In this document: piece by piece, positions 1 through 8,178 of the stretch
Position numbering within the stretch: the first letter of the stretch is position 1
Layout of the letters: each line of letters begins with the position of its first letter
Assembly (NCBI GenBank): GCA_963811605.1
Contig: CAWESA010000003.1
Location: forward strand, 62,001-126,000
Direction: 5' to 3'
Source of the DNA: CAVQLX01 sp963811605
GTDB lineage: Bacteria > Desulfobacterota > Binatia > DP-6
Length of the DNA: 64,000 nt
Notes under the pieces: generated by a model
Database searches by the model: none
Told to the model about the DNA's origin: nothing
The model's input: the letters and a program-made list of their open reading frames with translations, nothing else
Program-made: the position numbers and the translations under genes

Positions 1-72
1 GTCTTCGCGGTGAGCTCCGGCGACACTCCGGCGGGCTTCGACGCCAGCATCGGGTTCCGCTGTGCTCGCTGA
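1..72 (+). CDS. C-terminal end of an FGE/SUMF1-like secreted protein (partial)
   Basis: The first 24 codons read in one frame to a TGA stop and end in IGFRCAR. This is the usual C-terminal signature of SUMF1/formylglycine-generating-enzyme-fold proteins. The stretch beginning VFAVSS matches the tail of the next gene almost residue for residue, so the two are tandem paralogues. The rest of the protein lies outside the window. Nothing can be said about catalytic residues from this fragment. Confidence 0.7.
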   Translation, partial: VFAVSSGDTPAGFDASIGFRCAR

Positions 73-162
73 GTACTCGGCGCGCTGCGGCGATGCCGTT
101 CGCTGCGCGGCGCAGGCCCGATCCGCGCGTCGGATCGGGGGAGATGCAGGACAGGTGAGACC

Positions 163-1023
163 ATGAAGGGAGTTCGGAGATGCACCGTCGCCGGCTGCAC
201 GGCCTTCTGCCTCGGCGCGGCGGTGGCGGCCGGGGCGGCAACGCTCAGGTGCCCGCGCGATTCGGTCAAGTTGGGCAACAGCTGCGTCGACACCTACGAG
301 GCGAGCGTGTGGCAGATCCCGCCCACCAAGAAGACGCTCATCAAGAAGGTGCAGGACGGCAAGGCGAGGCTGGTCGATCTCATGAGCGGCGGGGCGACGC
401 AGGTGAGTCCCGCCCCGTCGGCTCCGGCGCTACCGTGCAGCCCCGGCTTCCCGGCGAACTTCCCGCCGGATGGCAACTGGACCGCGGTGCCCGGATCGAG
501 CCCACCCTCGCCGGGGGTGTACGCGGTGTCGATCCCGGGCGTCCCGCCGACCGGCTGCCTGACCTGGTTCCAGGCGAACCAGGCGTGCCTGCTCGCAGGG
601 AAACGGCTGGTGACGAACCGGGAATGGCAGGGGGCGGCGGCGGGCACGCCGGATCCGGGAACGGATGACCTGACGACGGACTGCGCCGTCGACTCACCCG
701 GGCCGGTGAGCACCGGGTCCCGCAGCCGCTGCAAGTCGACGTGGGGAGTATTCGACTTGGTGGGGAACGTGGACGAGTGGGTCGCGGAGTGGGGGGACCG
801 GGCCAACCCGTTCTGTGCGGACTGGACGGGCGAGACCGGGATCGCGGGCGGGGACTTCGGCTGCGTCGGTGGGAACGGCAGCACGCCGTCGGCCCGGATT
901 CCGGGCGCGTGGTTTCGCGGCGGCACCGCGCTCACCGGCACGTTCGCCGGAGTCTTCGCGGTGAGTTCCGTCCCCCTTCCGTCGTTCTCCGACGCCGCCG
1001 TCGGATTCCGCTGTGCCCGTTGA
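163..1023 (+). CDS. FGE/SUMF1-fold secreted protein
   Basis: A 286-residue protein with an N-terminal signal peptide (basic start, then an Ala/Gly-rich hydrophobic stretch to about residue 26). A SUMF1/formylglycine-generating-enzyme fold follows. Landmarks are LTWFQANQACLLAGKRLVT (about 133-151), the GNVDEWVAEWGD segment (about 202-213) and the terminal VGFRCAR. In the family this fold occurs in formylglycine-generating enzymes and in many non-catalytic or ergothioneine-type relatives. The usual C-terminal copper-binding Cys pair is not evident, so sulfatase activation should not be assumed. The ATG at 163 follows an AGGTGAG ribosome site. It is a tandem paralogue of the partial gene at the left edge, and a third, inverted and broken copy lies just downstream. 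Likely an exported structural or binding protein. Confidence 0.75.
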   Translation: MKGVRRCTVAGCTAFCLGAAVAAGAATLRCPRDSVKLGNSCVDTYEASVWQIPPTKKTLIKKVQDGKARLVDLMSGGATQVSPAPSAPALPCSPGFPANFPPDGNWTAVPGSSPPSPGVYAVSIPGVPPTGCLTWFQANQACLLAGKRLVTNREWQGAAAGTPDPGTDDLTTDCAVDSPGPVSTGSRSRCKSTWGVFDLVGNVDEWVAEWGDRANPFCADWTGETGIAGGDFGCVGGNGSTPSARIPGAWFRGGTALTGTFAGVFAVSSVPLPSFSDAAVGFRCAR

Positions 1024-1135
1024 GTGGCGCAGCTCGCCCCGCCGGCCCGGCGTCACGCGGACGGGACGGGAAAAGAGACGGCCGCCGTCCGCGCGACGCC
1101 AACGTGCATGGGCCAAATGCCCAACAAAGATAGGA

Positions 1136-1612
1136 CTACCGCGCGCAGCGGAAGCCGAGGGCGCCGCTCACGACCGACGGCCCGCCTTGGGCGAAGACCG
1201 CCAATGGACCGGAATCCGTGCCGATGCCGAAGTAGCCGCCGCGGAAAAGCGCACCGGGTTCACCCGTGGTCTGTGCCCCCGCCAGGCACTGGTCGTCGGC
1301 GGTGGGGCTGACGCCCGCGCTCCACGTCCCGCACCCCGTCGACCGGGGCACCCAGTCCGCCACCCATTCGTGCACGTTCCCCACCATGTCGAAGGCCCCG
1401 CGCGCCGACTTGCAGGCGCTTCTCGACCCGGTGGGGATCGCCATCCCGGCACTGCCGGTGTTGCAGTCGGTCGTACCGTTGTCCGGCCCCGGATCCGGCG
1501 TCCCGATGACCGCCGCCTGCCACTCCGCGTTCGAGGGCAGCCGCTTGCGCGCGTTCTCGCACGCCGCCAGCGCCTGGAACCAGGTAGGCCGGCAAGAAAT
1601 GAGGGTCGCCTG
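1136..1612 (-). pseudogene. FGE/SUMF1-like remnant, inverted relative to its paralogue
   Basis: The minus strand reads PTWFQALAACENARKRLPS, then EWQAAVIGTPDPG, GNVHEWVADWVP and a terminal ALGFRCAR without a stop. This matches about residues 130-286 of the intact paralogue at 163-1023. No start or signal peptide belongs to it. At about 1610 the frame runs into unrelated sequence, so it is a 5'-truncated copy. An internal ATG at 1444 would give a 102-residue product, but it would lack half of the fold. The copy faces its paralogue, which points to an old inverted duplication followed by decay. Confidence 0.6.
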
Positions 1613-1699
1613 CTATTCGCGTGCGCCTGGGTTTCGTCCCCGGGTTCGCCGCGTGCGATTGGCGGGGCGCGCGCGTCGATCTGCTGCGTGCCCTCGGAG

Positions 1700-1870
1700 A
1701 TGTCACTGAGCTTGGCGATCCGACGGAGAGCGTCGCGGCGTTGCTCGCCGTCGCGCCGCATGCATTCGTGACGAGCACATCGTAGGTGCGGGCGTCGGCG
1801 GGGCTCGCGGCGGCGATCACCATCTGCCGGGCGGCCGCTCCCTGGATGGGCCGCCATCCATCATGCTTCG
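1700..1870 (-). pseudogene. Ig-like (I-set type) domain remnant
   Basis: In one minus-strand frame the sequence reads IQGAAARQMVIAAASPADA, then TYDVLVTNACGATASNAATL. This is the typical last third of a bacterial Ig-like domain (the D-x-G-x-Y-x-C-like strand region, with TYDVLVTNACG in that position). The Trp-containing first half is not convincingly present upstream and no start codon fits. Downstream it runs into the FGE remnant in another frame, so it may be the leftover junction of a larger Ig-FGE surface protein. Confidence 0.4.
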
Positions 1871-1962
1871 ACCGTTATGCACCATCGCCTCTCGGCGTCC
1901 TTGCGCGCGGGAACGGGAGGAGTCGGCGACGAATCGTGCCGCTAGCCGGGGAGACGCGGTGC

Positions 1963-2131
1963 ACGGGCTCACGTCGAGCAGTTCGATCCCGATCACCCGC
2001 CCAGCCGCGCTGAAGGCGAGGGGCACGCCGGCAAAGTCGATCACGCGCGTCGCTGGCTGCGCCGCGCGTCGGGGAGCCGAGCACGAGGTGTGGCAGGCGA
2101 CGAGCGGGCCGAAGGCGGTGACTGGGTGCAA
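1963..2131 (-). pseudogene. Possible DUF2283-like fragment
   Basis: A minus-strand reading contains TRVIDFAGVPLAFSAAGRVI, followed directly by GIELLDVS. This resembles the end of DUF2283 proteins, where a strand with D-x-x-G-x-V-x-G-I-E-x-L-D-A-S closes the domain. No credible start or N-terminal half precedes it. It could be a chance resemblance in GC-rich sequence. Confidence 0.25.
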
Positions 2132-2133
2132 CG

Positions 2134-2835
2134 CTAGGAGGGCTTACCCAAGCGCACCTGTCCGATGATGATCCTGGCGATCGTCAGGAGATCGGCCATG
2201 GGAGCGGAGCCATAGAGGTCCCGGTAGATGGATTCCAGGAGGTCCGCCTGGGCCCCGCCCGTCATCCCTTTGGTGAACGACGCACGAAACCGGCTCACCT
2301 CGGGAGTGTACATCTGCTGGTGCAGCTCGGCGACGACGAGCACGCAGGGCGCGATGTCGTCCCGCAGGTCGCCCCTGTTGCGCCCGAGCTCGCCGAGGAT
2401 CGACTTCTCGACCACGTGGTGGGCCTCGAGGGTCTTCTTCGAGTAGAAGTCGGCGAATACGTCGAACTGGTCGGTACGGCGCGGGATCTGGAGCGGGCTG
2501 ACGCCCTGCCTCATCCCGATCAGGGCGGTATCGACCGGGCTGGGTGTTGCCGACGCGATGGCCTTCCGAAACCCGCCGGAAGGCTGGGCGCCGGTGGGTG
2601 GAAGATCGTTGTGCCGCTGTCCGAAGCAGGCGCTTCCGAGCGCCTTGCGCAGCGTCGCATCGACGCGCAGCTCGCGGGCGAGAGCCCTCAAGCGCTCGTA
2701 CGGTCCGATCACCCAGTGTCGCGGCTCGGCGCCGGAAGGGGTAATGAACACGCCTGCTGTCTTCGTCAGCCAGGCCTCGAAGCGCGGGTCGGGGCGCGGG
2801 CCGCAGACATCGCTCCTGATGTGGTCCCAGATCAT
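2134..2835 (-). CDS. Predicted AHH/HNH-superfamily nuclease-like protein
   Basis: A 233-residue protein. The ATG at 2835 is chosen because a strong AGGAGG ribosome site sits 8 bases upstream; the open frame itself runs much further upstream without support. The C-terminal half has the motif LEAHHVVEKSILGEL (His139-His140). It matches the A-H-H core of the AHH family in the HNH/endonuclease VII superfamily, usually found at the C-terminus of polymorphic toxins. Here it stands alone, with no secretion signal, no RHS or PAAR domain and no obvious immunity gene beside it. The N-terminal 90 residues are unrecognised. The divergent unknown gene at 3103 is its nearest neighbour. Nuclease activity is inferred from one motif; a non-catalytic relative is possible. 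Confidence 0.55.
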   Translation of the reverse strand: MIWDHIRSDVCGPRPDPRFEAWLTKTAGVFITPSGAEPRHWVIGPYERLRALARELRVDATLRKALGSACFGQRHNDLPPTGAQPSGGFRKAIASATPSPVDTALIGMRQGVSPLQIPRRTDQFDVFADFYSKKTLEAHHVVEKSILGELGRNRGDLRDDIAPCVLVVAELHQQMYTPEVSRFRASFTKGMTGGAQADLLESIYRDLYGSAPMADLLTIARIIIGQVRLGKPS

Positions 2836-3102
2836 GGCGGGCTCCTCCTGGAAAGGAAGATTCTGTGGTCCAAGCAAGCGAGGTGCCATCGCTTCACGAG
2901 CCGTGTCGCCGTGTGGACCGCCTGGCGGACGGAAAGCGCCCTCGCGCCCCCGCATCGCGCTGTCGCCCGGTGAGGACGGATCGTTGCCATCGGGAGACAT
3001 TCCGCATGCCGCGCCCACGAATTTCGGTCCCGGGCCCCACGGAACGCCTCTGCTCCGCACGAGCCCGGGACGACCACGACGGGCACTCCGGAGACACCGC
3101 TC

Positions 3103-3723
3103 GTGACCGACGCCCGGAGGAAGCAGGATGGGGACCCCGTCGCCTCGTTCCAGGAACGTTTCCGCCGAACCACCGCGTCGCGGCCCGGCGTCGCCGCCGC
3201 CCTGGCGCTCGCGCGCCACGTCGTGGCCCGGTGCATCACCGACGGCAAGGCACCCTTCGAGAATCTCGCGGCCATCGAAGCAGCCTTCAGGCGCGAGGGC
3301 TTCCGGCTCGCGGTCAACGAGGCCTTCGGGCCGCCGCATCCGGACGCGCGGCATCTCATCTACGAGTCACTGGACGGGATGGTGACGATCAAGGTGAAGA
3401 CAAAAGGTTACAGCAACGGGCTCCGCCCCGGCGGGACGATGTCGATCGAGATCACCAACGGCAGGAGCGCGGCCTGGAAGGACGTGCTGTGCAAGATCGA
3501 CGCGGCTGGCGATCCGATTCCGTCGAACGTCATCACCCCGGACATGCTCGTCGAGACCCCGAACGGCTTGCGCGTTCGCCGCGCGGACGGGCAAATCGAA
3601 GAGATCATGTCCCACGAGGTGGTTCTCGAACGGGACACCGCGTTCGATGCCGACCGCTTCGCCGACCGCGGCCACTTCGACTTCCTGCCTGGCTTCGACC
3701 CGCGGGGCGCGGCCACGCTGTGA
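3103..3723 (+). CDS. Hypothetical protein, 206 residues
   Basis: A soluble-looking protein with no signal peptide, membrane segment or motif I recognise. It starts at GTG 3103. The N-terminal third is helical and charged (FQERFRRT, then LALARHVVAR). The centre is strand-rich, with MVTIKVKTKGYSNG and TMSIEITNGRS, and it ends in HFDFLPGFDPRGAATL. Third codon positions are strongly G/C throughout, which supports real coding. It is divergent from the AHH-type protein with about 270 bases between the starts, so a shared control region is possible. An immunity role is only speculation. Confidence 0.5.
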   Translation: MTDARRKQDGDPVASFQERFRRTTASRPGVAAALALARHVVARCITDGKAPFENLAAIEAAFRREGFRLAVNEAFGPPHPDARHLIYESLDGMVTIKVKTKGYSNGLRPGGTMSIEITNGRSAAWKDVLCKIDAAGDPIPSNVITPDMLVETPNGLRVRRADGQIEEIMSHEVVLERDTAFDADRFADRGHFDFLPGFDPRGAATL

Positions 3724-3736
3724 CCGGCCGGGAGAG

Positions 3737-4150
3737 CTCCACTCGTCCGAGGCTCGCGCCGTGCTCGCCGCCGCGGCCGTGGCGGGACGGGAGTTCGACC
3801 TTCCGCTCCTGGCCGCGGTCACCGGCACGGGCCGCGGGGAGCTGCTCGATCTGCTCTCGGCGGCCGTCGATCTCGAGATGGTCGACGGCGTCGCCGGACA
3901 CCCGGGCCGCTACCGCTTCACGCACGCGCTGATTCGCGAGACCATCTACGCGCAGCTCTCGCCCGCGCGGCGCACCGAGCTCCATCGCCGCTTCGGCGAT
4001 CGTCTCGAGGAGCGCGCGCGGGGATCGATCGCCGACTGCCTGCCCGAGCTCGCGTACCACTTCTTCGAGGCCTCACCGGCAGGGGGCGAGGACAAGGCGA
4101 TGGCGTATGCCGCGGCCGACCTCGCGGGCTCGAGTCGCGGATTGATCGTC
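3737..4150 (+). pseudogene. Remnant of a cyclase/LuxR-type AAA ATPase region
   Basis: The plus strand reads EARAVLAAAAVAGREFDLPL, then RYRFTHALIRETIYAQLSPA and HRRFGDRLEE, then LAYHFFEA. This is the helical segment after the AAA_16-type ATPase in large adenylate-cyclase or LuxR-type regulators (F-x-H-x-L-I-R-E-x-x-Y). No Walker A, catalytic domain or TPR region is present, and the frame loses similarity near 4150. The fragment starts right after the preceding stop with no proper start codon, so it is a decayed remnant. Confidence 0.6.
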
Positions 4151-4748
4151 CGTCGGTTCGCTGGCTGCATGTCGAGTCGACCTCCTCGTCGAGTCCTCGC
4201 AGAGCCATGCGTGAAGGCTCGGGTTACGCCGTAACCCCGGCCCGGCGGCGCTCGGCGTCGAGCAGGGCGTACGCGGGTGCAGCGACCGGAGGGCGGACCG
4301 GATCGCTGCCGAGGTCGTCGTGCCCTTCCAGCCGGCGGGCGAGAGGAAGCTGCTTGCCCCGTTCGCGAGCACGGATCCGTCGCCCCGCAGCGCGGCATGG
4401 ATATCCGCCGCGTTCTTCGGCCACACCCTGGGTGCCCCGAGCGGCTGGAAGGAACTGGGGGAGCAGCAGATCGCCGTAGCTCGGCATCTGGGGCGACGAG
4501 AGCGGTGGGAGCGTCCCCCGGGGCCGGATCGGCGCGCTTCAGCTGCGCGAACAGCTGCTCGACGCGCGCGGAGGTGAACGTGACCGACTGCCGGTGCACG
4601 ACAGGGTTGACGCGGTCGCACGGCCGGTCTCGAGCGCACGGGGCTCGTGCCGATGGTCGAGCTGCCGGCCGGGCGAGGGACGATCGTCGCGGGCCGCCCT
4701 GCTGAACGTTGCATCGTGCCGCCGGGTCGGTAGGATCGGCTCCCGACG
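4151..4748. other. Stretch without a supported gene
   Basis: About 600 bases between the ATPase remnant and the peroxidase. Short open frames exist on both strands, but none shows a recognisable motif, ribosome site or signal peptide. It is probably decayed coding sequence plus the peroxidase promoter region; no promoter motif is clear. Confidence 0.5.
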
Positions 4749-5762
4749 ATGGCCGACCCCCAGGTATCGCCGCTCGCGTTGTCCGGCACGAGCGCCGTCT
4801 TCTTGGTCTTGACCGTCAGCCCGAGCGAGGACGCGGCCGAGCGCGTCCGCGACGTGTGCGCGAACATGCCTGCGCTCGTGCGCACTGTCGGACGGCGCGA
4901 CCCGAGTGGCGGGCTGAGCTGCGTCGTGGCCATCGGTGCCGATGCCTGGGAACGCCTCGCGCCCGGGAAGATCCGGCCCGCGCAGCTGCACGCGTTCCGG
5001 GCGCTCACCGACGGCCCACGCACGGCGCCCGCGACGCCCGGCGACCTGCTGTTTCACATTCGTGCCAATCGCCGCGACTTCTGCCACGAGCTGTCGCGCA
5101 TCGTCATCGACCAGCTCGGCGACGCGGTGCAGGTCGTCGACGAGACACACGGCTTCGCGTACATGGACAACCGCGACCTCATCGGCTTCGTGGACGGCAC
5201 CGAGAATCCGGAGGGCGACGAGCGGAACCTCTGGACGGTCGTGGGCGATGAAGACCCCGCCAACGCCGGGGGCAGCTACGTCACCGTCCAGCGCTACGTG
5301 ACCGACTTCGCGAAGTGGGGCGCGCTGCCCACCGAGGAGCAGGAGAACGCGGTCGGTCGCACGAAGGCCGACGACATCGAGCTCGACGACACCGTGTGTC
5401 CCCCGAGCGCGCACAAGGCGCGCACCACGATCGTGCGCGACGGCGAGGAGCGCAAGATCGTGCGCCACAACATGGCGTGGGGATCGACCGCCCAATCCGG
5501 CACCTACTTCATCGGCTACGCGCGTGATCTGTCGGTCACCGAGGAGATGCTCCAGCGCATGTTTGTCGCCGATGCCGACGGCGTTTACGACCGCCTGGTC
5601 GACTTCAGCCGTCCGGTGACCGGAACGAACTTCTTCGCGCCGTCGCTCGAGGTGCTCGCCGCGCTGGCCGATCCGTCGGTGCAGGCCGGCGCCGATTCCC
5701 CGACGGCGGCAACCCCTTCCGACGGGACGCTCGGGATCGGAAGCCTGCGGTCGGTGCGCTGA
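4749..5762 (+). CDS. Dyp-type (YfeX-like) haem peroxidase
   Basis: A 337-residue cytoplasmic protein without a signal peptide. It carries the Dyp signature GFVDGTENP (146-154, with the catalytic Asp149). It also has the proximal haem-ligand region PPSAHKAR (His222), and downstream AQSGTYFIGYAR and VTGTNFFAPSLE as in the YfeX/class P branch. The family oxidises dyes, phenolics or porphyrinogens with peroxide; the physiological substrate is usually unknown. The ATG at 4749 gives the expected length. No encapsulin or targeting tail is evident. Its 3' end converges on the VOC gene at 5865. Confidence 0.93.
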   Translation: MADPQVSPLALSGTSAVFLVLTVSPSEDAAERVRDVCANMPALVRTVGRRDPSGGLSCVVAIGADAWERLAPGKIRPAQLHAFRALTDGPRTAPATPGDLLFHIRANRRDFCHELSRIVIDQLGDAVQVVDETHGFAYMDNRDLIGFVDGTENPEGDERNLWTVVGDEDPANAGGSYVTVQRYVTDFAKWGALPTEEQENAVGRTKADDIELDDTVCPPSAHKARTTIVRDGEERKIVRHNMAWGSTAQSGTYFIGYARDLSVTEEMLQRMFVADADGVYDRLVDFSRPVTGTNFFAPSLEVLAALADPSVQAGADSPTAATPSDGTLGIGSLRSVR

Positions 5763-5864
5763 CGACGCATCTGTCCGAGGCGCATGGCGATCTCGTGCAT
5801 GACCGGAGCGTTCCGCGCCCGGAACGACGTCCGGCCGCGTCGCAGAGCAAGGAGGTGCCGTTCG

Positions 5865-6224
5865 CTAGCGTCTCGGCTGCCCGTACGCCCAGGTGTAGCC
5901 GTCCGGATCCTCGAACGAGAAGTGCCGCTCGCCCCACGGCTGGTCGATCAGCGGGCTCACCGCGACACCGAGGCGCGAGAGCTGGGCATGCTCGGCGTCG
6001 ACGTCCTCGACCTTGACCTCGACGTGCATGCCGCCGGCGTAGCGTCGGGATGCCGGCGGGCGACCGTCGCTGTGCAGCACGAGATAGCCGGTGCCGAACG
6101 AGAAGCCGGCCACGTCGGCCTCGTCGGTCCCGAGCGTCCAGCCGAGGGTGTCGCCATAGAATGCCTTGCTCCGTGTCAGGTCAGACACGGACGCGAACAC
6201 GTAGAAGATGCCCGTCGCTGCCAT
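5865..6224 (-). CDS. VOC-family (glyoxalase/bleomycin-resistance-like) protein
   Basis: A 119-residue single-module VOC protein. It contains FYVFASVSDLTRSKAFYGDT near the N-terminus, GGMHVEVKVEDVDA in the middle and a terminal RHFSFEDPDGYTWAYGQP. That is the usual beta-alpha-beta-beta-beta repeat order, and the FEDPDGY segment supplies a typical metal-ligand Glu. Such proteins are dioxygenases, lyases, isomerases or drug-binding proteins, and no substrate can be assigned. It is divergent from the AraC-type regulator, whose effective start is tens of bases away, so the pair probably shares a control region. Confidence 0.88.
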   Translation of the reverse strand: MAATGIFYVFASVSDLTRSKAFYGDTLGWTLGTDEADVAGFSFGTGYLVLHSDGRPPASRRYAGGMHVEVKVEDVDAEHAQLSRLGVAVSPLIDQPWGERHFSFEDPDGYTWAYGQPRR

Positions 6225-6291
6225 GGAGGCCTCCCTTGACGCCCTCGTACGCCTTCCGCGCGCCGGCCGACTTGCGCTAGAACGTCAATCC

Positions 6292-7131
6292 GTGTCGCGG
6301 ACCCGACACGGCGCTCCCGTCTGGCATCCGGAGCCCCGGCCCGGCCGGGTGCGATCGCTCTCGTGGGAGTACCCGGACGGCCACCGCGTCCCCACGCACG
6401 CGCACGCGTGGCACCAGCTGCTGTATGCCGTGCGCGGCGTCATGACGCTCTCGGCCGCCGGCGGCTCCTGGATCGTCCCCGTCCACCGCGGCGCCTGGGT
6501 GCCGGCCGGGATCGAGCACGCGATCCGCATGTCGGGCGCGGTCTCGATGCGGACGCTCTACATCGATCCGCGCGTCGCGCGGGATCTCCCGCGCGCGTGT
6601 CGCACCGTCGACGTGCCGCCGCTCCTCCGCGAGCTCGTGCTCGACGTGGTCGGACGCGGCAGCCTCGACCGTCGCGTGCCGTCCGAGCGCCATCTCCTGG
6701 ACGTGCTGCTCGACCAGATCCGCGGCATCCGCCCCGGCGGCGTGCACCTGCCCGAGCCGCGGGATGCCCGGGCGCGGCGCGTCGCCGATCGGCTCGAGGA
6801 CGATCCCAGCGATCGCAGGACGCTGGCGGCGCTCGCGCGTGGCAGCGGCGCCAGCGCGCGCACGCTGCAGCGGCTGTTCCGGTCCGAGACCGGCATGACC
6901 TTCGCCGGCTGGCGGCAGCAGCTACGGCTCGGGCACGCGCTCCAGCGGCTCGCCGCGGGCGGCTCCGTGACGTCGGCCGCTCTCGACACCGGCTATGCGT
7001 CGGTGAGCGCGTTCGTGTCGATCTTCCGGCGGACGTTCGGCGAGACGCCGGGCCGCTACGTCCGCCAGGTCGAGGTCGAAGCCGGCCGTGAGGGCCGGCG
7101 CCGGGACGACTTCAGGAACGGTGCCGCGTGA
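6292..7131 (+). CDS. AraC-family transcriptional regulator
   Basis: A regulator with an N-terminal cupin-like sensor (HAHAWHQLLYAVRG, then AWVPAGIEHAIRMSG) and a C-terminal double helix-turn-helix (SARTLQRLFRSETGMTF, then ALDTGYASVSAFVSIF and a closing RTFGETPGRYVR). The domain order is that of AraC/XylS activators. I prefer GTG 6292 (279 residues). The ATG at 6208 would overlap the start of the divergent VOC gene and add residues that do not look conserved, but it has an AGAAG sequence upstream and cannot be excluded. Control of the VOC gene is a reasonable guess from the divergent arrangement. Confidence 0.85.
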   Translation: MSRTRHGAPVWHPEPRPGRVRSLSWEYPDGHRVPTHAHAWHQLLYAVRGVMTLSAAGGSWIVPVHRGAWVPAGIEHAIRMSGAVSMRTLYIDPRVARDLPRACRTVDVPPLLRELVLDVVGRGSLDRRVPSERHLLDVLLDQIRGIRPGGVHLPEPRDARARRVADRLEDDPSDRRTLAALARGSGASARTLQRLFRSETGMTFAGWRQQLRLGHALQRLAAGGSVTSAALDTGYASVSAFVSIFRRTFGETPGRYVRQVEVEAGREGRRRDDFRNGAA

Positions 7132-7641
7132 CGGGTCGAGGAACGCTCCGCTCGGCGAGCTGAGCACGGTCACCGCTCCGGTCGGGATGTCGATCGAGCC
7201 CTGCCGCCGGATGGACCGGTGGTGACGCCGGGCAGGCCTCCGCCCGTCATCGACCCGGGTTGACTCATCGGGTGGACCGTCGCTTCCTGAAACGCACCAG
7301 TCGCCACCTCGGATGCAAGAAATCGTTCAGGGCTGTCGCATGCGATGGAACGAACACAGGGGGAAGGCCAGACCGTCGCCAACCCTGGGCTCCATCGGCC
7401 GATCATCCGGTCGTCGCGGGCCCGACCATCACCGATGCGGCTGGTGCGAACGCTCCCGGTACCTCTGTCGCGAGTCATGCTTCCCCCGGGGCGAACGCTT
7501 CACGATTGATGAGCGTCGCTCAGGTCCTCTGATCCGCGTTGCGTAGGTCCTCTCCTGTAAGCGCAGAAGGTCCTCGCGAGTAACGCACATCGCGGCGCGT
7601 CGAGAGCCGTTCGAGGCGCCGCGGGATCAAGGAGCTGAGCG
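7132..7641. other. Intergenic stretch, no supported gene
   Basis: About 510 bases between the AraC gene and a secreted-protein gene. No open frame here shows a known motif. A weak minus-strand reading with Gly/Ser/Pro-rich sequence near 7130-7300 may be a decayed secreted-protein tail. The last part should hold the promoter of the downstream gene, but no clear -35/-10 pair is visible. Confidence 0.4.
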
Positions 7642-8178
7642 ATGCAAATCAAGCGTTCGTTGCCGGTCCTCCTCGCATTGGCCGTTCTCGTCGGCGCACC
7701 CAGAGCTGTGCACGCGCAGGACCTCATCGACTATAGTCTCCTCGCTTCCCTGGGACTCGGAGACCTCAACCTGACCCTCTCAGATGTTTCCAGCGTGCGG
7801 ACAACGACGCTGGGGTCCGGCGCCTTTGTGGTGGGAACGATAGGGTCGCTGCCCGCGACAGCGGCGGCGGGGAACCCATTTGCTGGGTTGTTGCCAGCCG
7901 AGGTCGCAGATCTCGCCGTCGGTGATACCGTGGTGGTCCGGTTCAGCACGGACGTCTCGGTGCTCGGACAGGTGAGCATCGAGCACTGCCTGCGTGCCTC
8001 GGAGCGCACGTTCGACGCCCCGACATCGAACGCCCTCTCGGTGGGCCTGTTGGGCACAACCATCACCAACGTCGGGGCGATAAAGGTCATCAACGCGAGC
8101 GCCGGCAACTTTGGCGGGGGGACGTCGCCGTTCATGTCCTGCGGCTACAACACGCCTGGCTTCAGCCTGGTGCCGTGA
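7642..8178 (+). CDS. Secreted protein with an unrecognised N-terminal domain (paralogue of the next gene)
   Basis: A 178-residue protein with a classic signal peptide (MQIKRSLPVLLALAVLVG to an AQD cleavage region near residue 29) and an AAGGAG-type ribosome site. The mature part is beta-rich: LTLSDVSSVRTTTL, GAFVVGTIGSL, VGDTVVVRFS, IEHCLRASERTFDAP. These blocks recur in the same order in the first 150 residues of the next gene, including the exact IEHCLRA core. I do not recognise the domain. The stop overlaps the next ATG by one base (TGATG), so the two are co-transcribed and probably translationally coupled. Confidence 0.7.
   Translation: MQIKRSLPVLLALAVLVGAPRAVHAQDLIDYSLLASLGLGDLNLTLSDVSSVRTTTLGSGAFVVGTIGSLPATAAAGNPFAGLLPAEVADLAVGDTVVVRFSTDVSVLGQVSIEHCLRASERTFDAPTSNALSVGLLGTTITNVGAIKVINASAGNFGGGTSPFMSCGYNTPGFSLVP

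Noticed and set aside
4224..4487. Minus-strand 87-codon frame in the 4.2-4.5 kb stretch
   Set aside because: Both strands look equally plausible or implausible there, with no motif, start signal or conserved pattern.
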